In this document: in pieces, positions 58,920 through 64,000 of the stretch
Numbering within the stretch: position 1 is the stretch's first letter
How the letters are laid out: every line of letters starts with the position of its first letter
From: JAJEFO01 sp965209045
GTDB taxonomy: Bacteria; Pseudomonadota; Alphaproteobacteria; Rhodobacterales; Rhodobacteraceae
Reading direction: 5' to 3'
Length of the DNA: 64,000 nt
Assembly: GCA_965209045.1 (NCBI GenBank)
Contig: CBDBPW010000003.1
Coordinates: 682,001 to 746,000, forward strand
Notes under the pieces: model-generated
What the model saw: only the letters and a program-made list of their open reading frames with translations
Databases searched by the model: none
What the model was told of the DNA's origin: nothing
Position numbers and translations under genes: made by a program

Positions 58920-59729
58920 ATGGATACGCAACGACTCGCTGGAAAGAACATCCTCATCACGGGTGCCGCGCAAGGCATGGGGGCCGCAAACGCGGAGTTC
59001 TTTGCGCAGCAAGGCGCGAATGTCTGCATCGGCGACATCAACTTCGATGGCGTTCTGGCAGTGGCGGGCCGCATCAATGCCGCCGGCAATGGCCAAGCGG
59101 TGCCCGTCAAGATGGACGTCACCAGCCGCGAGGACAACGCGGCGGCCGTTGCAATGACCGTGGAATCCTTCGGGTCGATCAACGTCGCTCTTCTGAACGC
59201 CGGGGTGAACAAGCCCCGCATGTTCATGGACATCGACGAAGACAACTGGGACATGATAATGAACATCAACGCCAAGGGCGTCCTACTTGGCATGCAGGAG
59301 GCAGCCCGGCAGATGATCGCCCAAGGCCCGATGGACGACCATCCGTACAAGATCATTCCCGTTGGCTCGATCGTGTCGCGTACGGCGTTTCTGGACGTCA
59401 TTCCCTATTGCTGCTCAAAATACGCCGTTCTGGCCATGATCATCGGTGGCGCCAAGGCGCTTTGGGAGCACAAGATCACCGTCAACGGCTATGGCCCAGG
59501 CGTTGTGAAGACCGAGCTCTGGGAACAGCTTGACAAGGATCTCGTTGAGATCGGCATGTTCGAGGAGGAGGGCCAGTCAATGGATCACCTCGCCAACACC
59601 ATGATCCTGATGAAGAAACTCTCGACGCCGGACGACGTCAAAGGCACGGCCGCGTTTCTTTGCTCAGACGAAAGCGACTACATGACCGGGCAGCTCATCA
59701 TGATCGACGGCGGCATGATCATGCAGTAG
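58920..59729 (+). CDS. SDR-family dehydrogenase linked to the sugar-type importer
   Basis: 269 residues from ATG 58920, which follows GGGAGGAC. The cofactor motif TGAAQGMGAANA (about 14-25) and the acidic residue after strand 2 (CIGDINFDG) favour NAD over NADP. NAGVNKP and the catalytic YCCSKY (YxxxK, about 163-168) follow, with NGYGPGVVKTELW after. The C-terminal end GQLIMIDGGMIMQ is typical. The divergent position to an RbsABC-like operon suggests it oxidises the imported sugar or polyol. No kinase or further catabolic gene is in view. Confidence 0.87.
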   Translation: MDTQRLAGKNILITGAAQGMGAANAEFFAQQGANVCIGDINFDGVLAVAGRINAAGNGQAVPVKMDVTSREDNAAAVAMTVESFGSINVALLNAGVNKPRMFMDIDEDNWDMIMNINAKGVLLGMQEAARQMIAQGPMDDHPYKIIPVGSIVSRTAFLDVIPYCCSKYAVLAMIIGGAKALWEHKITVNGYGPGVVKTELWEQLDKDLVEIGMFEEEGQSMDHLANTMILMKKLSTPDDVKGTAAFLCSDESDYMTGQLIMIDGGMIMQ

Positions 59730-59795
59730 CGCGGGCGCCCTGCCGTGCAAGGCTTGCCGGACCCTGCCGAGGGCTTTCCAGTCGACGCGCCGCGG

Positions 59796-60707
59796 TCAGG
59801 CCCGCAGGCGCCGAGGCTTCAGGGGTTCCGTCCGCGCCAGGCGCAGCAGGTATGCCATGAACGGCCGGTTCGTGTCGCAATCCCGCGTCGCCGCATAGAG
59901 TCGCCGCGTGATGCCTTTCTCGGTCAACGGCCGTGTCACGTAGTCGGAATCAAGCTTCACGTCGCGCAGCACCCAGTCGGGAAGGACGGCCACGCCCCGG
60001 TTTGACGCCACGAGCAGCAAGATGACGGCCGTCAGTTCCACCTGCCGGATCGCCCGAGGCTCTACCTTTGCGGGCAGGAGCACTTCCGTGAATGCATCAA
60101 GCCTGGATCGTTCCACCGGATAGGTGATCAGGGTCTCGTTGCGAAAGTCGTCGGCTACGACAAAGTCCTTGGCGGCAAGCGGATGCTGCGACGACGCGAC
60201 AAAGACCGGCTCATAGTCAAAAAGCGCCGAAAAGTCGACTCCGTCCAGGTTTTCCGGGTCTGATGAGACGACCACGTCAACGTCCTCCCGCTGAAGTGCC
60301 GGCAATGCGTCGAATGCCAGGCCCGGGCGGATGTCCACGTCCACATCCGGCCACGCCCGACGAAACTGCTCCAAAACCGGAAAGAGCCACTCGAAACACG
60401 CGTGGCACTCGATCGCGATATGCAGCCTTCCCGACCGCCCCTGCCGGAGATTTCGAAAATCCTCCTCCAGCGCCTCCACTTCGGGAAGGACCCTGTCCGC
60501 GAGCTTAAGGAACCGCATGCCCGCAGCCGAGAGCCGAAGCGGCTTGGTGCGGCGCACGAACAGCTCAAGTCCGGCCTGGTCCTCAAGCCCCTTCACCTGA
60601 TGGCTGAGCGCAGACTGGGTTATGTTCATTTGGTCCGCAGCACGCGCGAGACCCCCTGCCTCGTGGATCGCCTTGATCGCGCGCAGATGGCGCAATTCAA
60701 AATGCAT
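59796..60707 (-). CDS. metR: LysR-type regulator MetR of methionine biosynthesis
   Basis: 303 residues. The N-terminal winged helix reads ELRHLRAIKAIHEAGGLARAADQMNITQSALSHQVKGLE in consecutive blocks. The effector domain follows (about 92-295), including LHIAIECHACFEWLFPVLEQF, the MetR-type homocysteine-binding region. Divergent from metF across 92 bases, the classical MetR-metF arrangement. It is expected to activate metF with homocysteine as co-inducer. It is convergent with the SDR gene. Confidence 0.93.
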   Translation of the reverse strand: MHFELRHLRAIKAIHEAGGLARAADQMNITQSALSHQVKGLEDQAGLELFVRRTKPLRLSAAGMRFLKLADRVLPEVEALEEDFRNLRQGRSGRLHIAIECHACFEWLFPVLEQFRRAWPDVDVDIRPGLAFDALPALQREDVDVVVSSDPENLDGVDFSALFDYEPVFVASSQHPLAAKDFVVADDFRNETLITYPVERSRLDAFTEVLLPAKVEPRAIRQVELTAVILLLVASNRGVAVLPDWVLRDVKLDSDYVTRPLTEKGITRRLYAATRDCDTNRPFMAYLLRLARTEPLKPRRLRA

Positions 60708-60717
60708 GTGCCAGCCT

Positions 60718-60739
60718 CATAATCTTTGTGAATATTATG
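60718..60739. promoter_or_regulatory. Inverted repeat in the metR-metF divergent promoter, candidate MetR site
   Basis: CATAAT and ATTATG are perfect 6-base arms around a 10-base spacer (CTTTGTGAAT). This is centrally placed just upstream of both genes, in the shape of a LysR-type T-N11-A site. The E. coli MetR consensus TGAA-N5-TTCA is not matched exactly. Confidence 0.5.
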
Positions 60740-60799
60740 AAATTGTCTCACAATTCGGCTCGTGGCACAAGGAGCGCGAAACAAGGGAATCCCAAGCCA

Positions 60800-61666
60800 A
60801 TGCACCTGCCCGGCCTGTCATTCGAGTTCTTCCCGCCCCAAGGAGTCCAAGCGTCATTCCGGCTTTGGGAAGCCGTAAGCGAACTCTCCCCTCTTGGCCC
60901 CGAATTTGTCTCCGTGACCTTCGGCGCTGGCGGCGCGCAACACGACCTGACGCTCGAAACGGTCAAGGCGATCATGATTCGCTTCGACCTCAATGTTGCC
61001 GCGCATCTGACCTGCAGCGGCGCAACCCGCGAGACAACGCTGGCAGTCGCTGACTCCTATTCTGACGCCGGCGTCAGGGAGATCGTCGCATTGAGAGGTG
61101 ACCCGCCGAGTGGCGCCGACGCGTTTCGCCCGCATCATGACGGTTTCGAGGACAGTTGCGAACTGATCTCGGCGCTTGCACACCTTAACCAATTCAGCAT
61201 TCGCGCCAGCGCATATCCCGACCCGCATCCCGAATCGCCCGCACCTGGCGCGGATGTCGAGTGGCTGAAGCGCAAGGTCGACGCAGGCGCCTCGTCTGCG
61301 ATCACCCAGTTCTTTTTCGAAGCGGAAAGCTACTTCCGCTTTCGAGACGCCTGCGACGCCGCCCGCATCGACGTGCCGATCATTCCTGGAATCCTTCCCA
61401 TCGAGGACTGGAGGCGGATGAAGCGCTTTGCGAAGCGCTGCGGCGCTCATGTGCCCGCCTGGCTGGCAGACGCCTTCGAGGTGGCGCTTCGCGACGACCG
61501 CCATGATCTCCTGGCGATTTCCGTCTGTACGGAACTCTGCAGCGACCTGTTGGATGGCGGTGTCGAGCACCTGCATTTCTATACGCTCAACAAGCCGCAC
61601 CTGACCCGCGAAGTGGTCCGCGCGCTCAGAGCCGCTCCGACCGCAGACCTTCGTTACGTGGCCTGA
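60800..61666 (+). CDS. metF: Methylenetetrahydrofolate reductase
   Basis: 288 residues from ATG 60800, which gives the family start LSFEFFPPQG and follows AAGGGA. Earlier in-frame starts (60728 GTG, 60737 ATG) overlap the candidate MetR site and are unlikely. The blocks VTFGAGG, HLTCSG, ALRGDPP, ITQFFFE, PIIPGILPI and HFYTLNK are all present. It reduces 5,10-methylene-THF to 5-methyl-THF with FAD for methionine synthesis. Confidence 0.95.
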   Translation: MHLPGLSFEFFPPQGVQASFRLWEAVSELSPLGPEFVSVTFGAGGAQHDLTLETVKAIMIRFDLNVAAHLTCSGATRETTLAVADSYSDAGVREIVALRGDPPSGADAFRPHHDGFEDSCELISALAHLNQFSIRASAYPDPHPESPAPGADVEWLKRKVDAGASSAITQFFFEAESYFRFRDACDAARIDVPIIPGILPIEDWRRMKRFAKRCGAHVPAWLADAFEVALRDDRHDLLAISVCTELCSDLLDGGVEHLHFYTLNKPHLTREVVRALRAAPTADLRYVA

Positions 61667-61925
61667 AGGCGACGGGCCTGTCCCAAGGCATGCGGCGCGA
61701 CGGCATCCGGCATGCCTCAGGCTGGCGGCCGGCGATCAAGTGAAGAAACGTCAAACGAATTGACGAGCGACCGAAAGGCCACCGGTGGGTTGCCTGAGCG
61801 GACTTCGCGAGAATGCGCATTGTCGCAAATTTGAAGTGACTTTCCGGCCGTCAACTCCTATGGTGCCCACAAGAATGACCGCAAAGGTCATCGATCGAGG
61901 CCGAAGCCAGAAAAGGGCAGATCTT

Positions 61926-62480
61926 ATGATGTCCATCCACCGTCGCGCCCTGCTATCGGGCGCAGCAGCAGCTCTTGCACTGTCCGCTTGCAGCAGCGGC
62001 GGCCGAGAGGGCGCCGCAAAAGTCGACGCACGCGTCGATGCCGCACTCGCGTTCATTGACTCGAATCATCCAGACACCAAGGAACTTCGCGAAAAGTCCT
62101 CGGGAATGCTGGTCATGCCCTTGGTGACGGAGGCCAGCTTCATGTACGGCGGCGCCTACGGACGTGGCGCGCTCAGGATCAACGGCGCCACCGTGGACTA
62201 CTATTCGGCGACGCAGGCAAGCTTCGGGATCCAGGCAGGCGCGCAACAATACGCGCATGTCCTGTTCTTCATGACCGAGGAGGCGCTCTCGGATTTCCGC
62301 GCATCGCAGGGTTGGGCCGCAGGCGCGGACATCGAGTACGTCTCCAAGGACATCGGCGGCAACTTGGGCGCCGAAACCACAACCGCTCTCGCCCCGATTG
62401 TCGGCATCGTGTTCGGTCAGGCGGGGCTGCTCGCAGGAGCATCCGTCACGGGCACGAAGTATACGCGGATCATTCCCTGA
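61926..62480 (+). CDS. SYLF-domain (YSC84-like) lipoprotein
   Basis: 184 residues from ATG 61926 (or 61929), which follows AAAAGGGC. A lipoprotein signal peptide ends in the lipobox ALSAC (about 15-25). The SYLF domain follows: SSGMLVMPLVTEASFMYGGAYGRGAL, DYYSATQASFGIQAGAQQYAHVLFFMTEEAL and the last strand ASVTGTKYTRI. SYLF domains bind phosphoinositides in eukaryotes, and bacterial members are outer-envelope lipoproteins of unknown role. The stand-alone position gives no functional clue. Confidence 0.88.
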   Translation: MMSIHRRALLSGAAAALALSACSSGGREGAAKVDARVDAALAFIDSNHPDTKELREKSSGMLVMPLVTEASFMYGGAYGRGALRINGATVDYYSATQASFGIQAGAQQYAHVLFFMTEEALSDFRASQGWAAGADIEYVSKDIGGNLGAETTTALAPIVGIVFGQAGLLAGASVTGTKYTRIIP

Positions 62481-62522
62481 CCCGCGCAACTTGTCGCCCG
62501 ATGTGGCGACCGGACTCGACCC

Positions 62523-63395
62523 TCAGCCAAGCTCCCGAAGGCGCTTGAACAGGCTGGAGGTGTCCCAACGGCCTCCTCCCATCTTCTGCACCTCCTTGTA
62601 GAACTGGTCGACCAATGCCGTCACGGGAAGGCTTGCACCGAACTGATTCGCCGCGGCCAGGCAAATGCCCAGGTCCTTCCGCATCCAGTCCACTGCAAAA
62701 CCGTGCTCGAAGTGATCATCGAGCATGGTTTCGTGGCGATTTGACATCTGCCAGGAACCGGCTGCACCCTGGCTGATGACCTCCACCACCGCCCGCCCGT
62801 CAAGGCCCGCCTTCTCGGCAAAATGGAGTGCCTCGGACAAAGCCTGGACGAGTCCGGCGATCGCGATCTGGTTTGCCATTTTCGTCAACTGGCCGGAACC
62901 GCTCTCTCCGATCCTGCGACAGATCCTTGCATATGCCTGCATGACTGGTTCCGCTCGACCGAACGCGCTCTCGCCACCGCCGCACATGATCGAAAGCTGA
63001 CCGCTTTCGGCTCCTGCCTGCCCGCCACTTATGGGAGCGTCAATGAAGGAAAGACCGAGGCCTTCCGCCACCTCGCAGAGTTCGCGCGTGACGTCGGACG
63101 AAACCGTTGTATGGTCCACGAAGATCGACCCTTCCGCCATGCCGGCGAAGGCCCCATCCGCCCCCAGGCAAACCGAGCGCAAATCGTCGTCATTCCCTAC
63201 GCAGGCCATGACATGCTCTGCACCTGCAGCCGCTTCACGGGGCGTTGCGCGAAAGCCGCCGCCATGCTCCCGAGCCCAAGTCTCAGCCTTGGCTCCTGTA
63301 CGGTTGTAGACGGTGACGTCGTGTCCCGCTGCAACCAGGTGACCCGCCATCGGATACCCCATGACACCGAGCCCTATGAACGCACAAATCGCCAT
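62523..63395 (-). CDS. NAD(P)-dependent beta-hydroxyacid dehydrogenase (3-hydroxyisobutyrate dehydrogenase / tartronate semialdehyde reductase type)
   Basis: 290 residues from ATG 63395, which follows AAGGGGG. The Rossmann motif FIGLGVMGYPMAGHL (about 5-19) is present. The substrate loop DAPISGGQAGAESGQL (about 118-133) and the catalytic lysine in GSGQLTKMANQ (about 168) follow. Family members differ in substrate (3-hydroxyisobutyrate, tartronate semialdehyde, succinic semialdehyde). It is divergent from the penicillin-acylase-type gene, whose start overlaps the upstream region. Confidence 0.9.
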   Translation of the reverse strand: MAICAFIGLGVMGYPMAGHLVAAGHDVTVYNRTGAKAETWAREHGGGFRATPREAAAGAEHVMACVGNDDDLRSVCLGADGAFAGMAEGSIFVDHTTVSSDVTRELCEVAEGLGLSFIDAPISGGQAGAESGQLSIMCGGGESAFGRAEPVMQAYARICRRIGESGSGQLTKMANQIAIAGLVQALSEALHFAEKAGLDGRAVVEVISQGAAGSWQMSNRHETMLDDHFEHGFAVDWMRKDLGICLAAANQFGASLPVTALVDQFYKEVQKMGGGRWDTSSLFKRLRELG

Positions 63396-63474
63396 GGAAT
63401 CCCCCTTCGCTGCGGCATAGTCTTTGCGTGCCGAACTTCCTACCGCACAAGCGGACGCAGTCAACAAGGCACAC

Positions 63475-64000
63475 ATGGTCGCTCTCTTTCGCTGGCTTAC
63501 TCGAATCGTTGCCGGGCTGATGGCCTTGGGACTGGTGCTTGCCGTGAGCTTGTACTGGCTTCTGTCACGTTCGATTCCGGACTATTCGGAGACCCTGTCA
63601 GTTCCTGGCATCACCGCCCCCGTAGAGATCGTGCGCGACAACGCCGGCGTTCCGCATGTCCTTGGCGAAACCGACGAGGACGTGTTCTTCGGTCTTGGTC
63701 TCGCACATGCTCAGGACAGGCTTTGGCAAATGACCATGCTGCGACGCACTGCGCAGGGTCAGCTCTCGGAACTGTTCGGGCCCCGAACGCTGCCGATCGA
63801 CGAGCTGTTACGCAGGCTGGGCATCTATTCGCAGGCAGTTGCCTCGGTCGAGGCGCAGGATGCCTACACACGCCGCGCGCTCGAAGCATACGCTGCCGGA
63901 GTCAATGCCTGGCTCGCCGAAGTCAACACAGGCACCCGAGGCCGCGGGGCGCCCGAATTCTGGTTGTTCGAACCCGTGATCGCGCTTTGGCAACCCGCCG
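63475..64000 (+). CDS. Penicillin acylase family protein, 3' part beyond the window
   Basis: 175 residues visible. An N-terminal hydrophobic segment (about 12-32, VAGLMALGLVLAVSLYWLL) is followed by VEIVRDNAGVPHVLGETDEDVFFGLGLAHAQDRLWQMTMLRR in consecutive blocks, the start of the Ntn-hydrolase alpha chain of penicillin/cephalosporin/AHL acylases. The catalytic N-terminal serine of the beta chain lies outside the window. Natural substrates are often N-acyl homoserine lactones or acyl amides. This cannot be decided from the visible part. Confidence 0.88.
   Translation, partial: MVALFRWLTRIVAGLMALGLVLAVSLYWLLSRSIPDYSETLSVPGITAPVEIVRDNAGVPHVLGETDEDVFFGLGLAHAQDRLWQMTMLRRTAQGQLSELFGPRTLPIDELLRRLGIYSQAVASVEAQDAYTRRALEAYAAGVNAWLAEVNTGTRGRGAPEFWLFEPVIALWQPA

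Noticed and set aside
1..64000. CRISPR arrays and replication origins
   Set aside because: No regularly spaced direct repeats with unique spacers and no DnaA-box cluster were noticed. The only tandem repeats are the in-frame coding ones in the LysM gene.

Overview
The window comes from a high-GC bacterium, most probably an alphaproteobacterium close to Rhodobacterales. This rests on gene order and family content: the yfgM-like/bamB/der run, ccmI-ruvX-DUF1289, yebC next to tgt, ppiD directly followed by trpE, a complete four-subunit sarcosine oxidase operon (soxBDAG), and many alphaproteobacterial-type transporters. No rRNA or convincing tRNA gene was seen. Coding density is high, with decayed mobile or toxin-antitoxin debris between blocks.

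Layout. 1-5.1 kb: end of a KDPG aldolase gene, an orphan DNA methyltransferase, a Ppx/GppA phosphatase, a multiply frameshifted TnpB relic, and serS. 5.2-8.7 kb (minus strand): der, bamB and a YfgM-like protein, an envelope and ribosome assembly block. 8.9-13.8 kb: a two-gene RND efflux pump. 14.1-19.2 kb: an Atm1-type ABC exporter and a very repetitive LysM-domain membrane protein. 19.3-22.0 kb: LOG-family protein, superoxide dismutase, and an SDR/cupin gene pair.

22.2-32.0 kb is the most unusual part. It holds an RND/MMPL-type lipid exporter, a protein carrying the signature blocks of sterol 24-C-methyltransferase, a fusion of a GOLPH3/GPP34 domain to a cytochrome P450-like domain, a LolA-like periplasmic protein, and a COG2907-like FAD oxidoreductase. 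The gaps between genes are long and empty. I read it as a possible acquired cassette for modifying and exporting a sterol or other polycyclic/isoprenoid lipid. No cyclase or squalene epoxidase is present, so the substrate is unknown and may come from outside.

32.3-37.5 kb: soxBDAG. 37.5-38.7 kb: recombinase and transposon debris. 38.9-51.9 kb: housekeeping genes (ccmI, ruvX, DUF1289, mutL, yebC, tgt, ppiD, trpE) broken by a decayed higBA toxin-antitoxin locus, then a SulP-STAS-cNMP anion transporter. 52.1-59.7 kb: a complete RbsABC-like sugar-type ABC import operon, with a probable cytoplasmic regulator made from a winged helix plus a solute-binding-protein fold, and a divergent SDR dehydrogenase across a shared promoter carrying tandem operator-like repeats. 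59.8-64 kb: metR/metF divergent pair, a SYLF lipoprotein, a 3-hydroxyisobutyrate-dehydrogenase-like enzyme, and the start of a penicillin-acylase family gene.

All family assignments come from reading the translated sequence. No database search was run.
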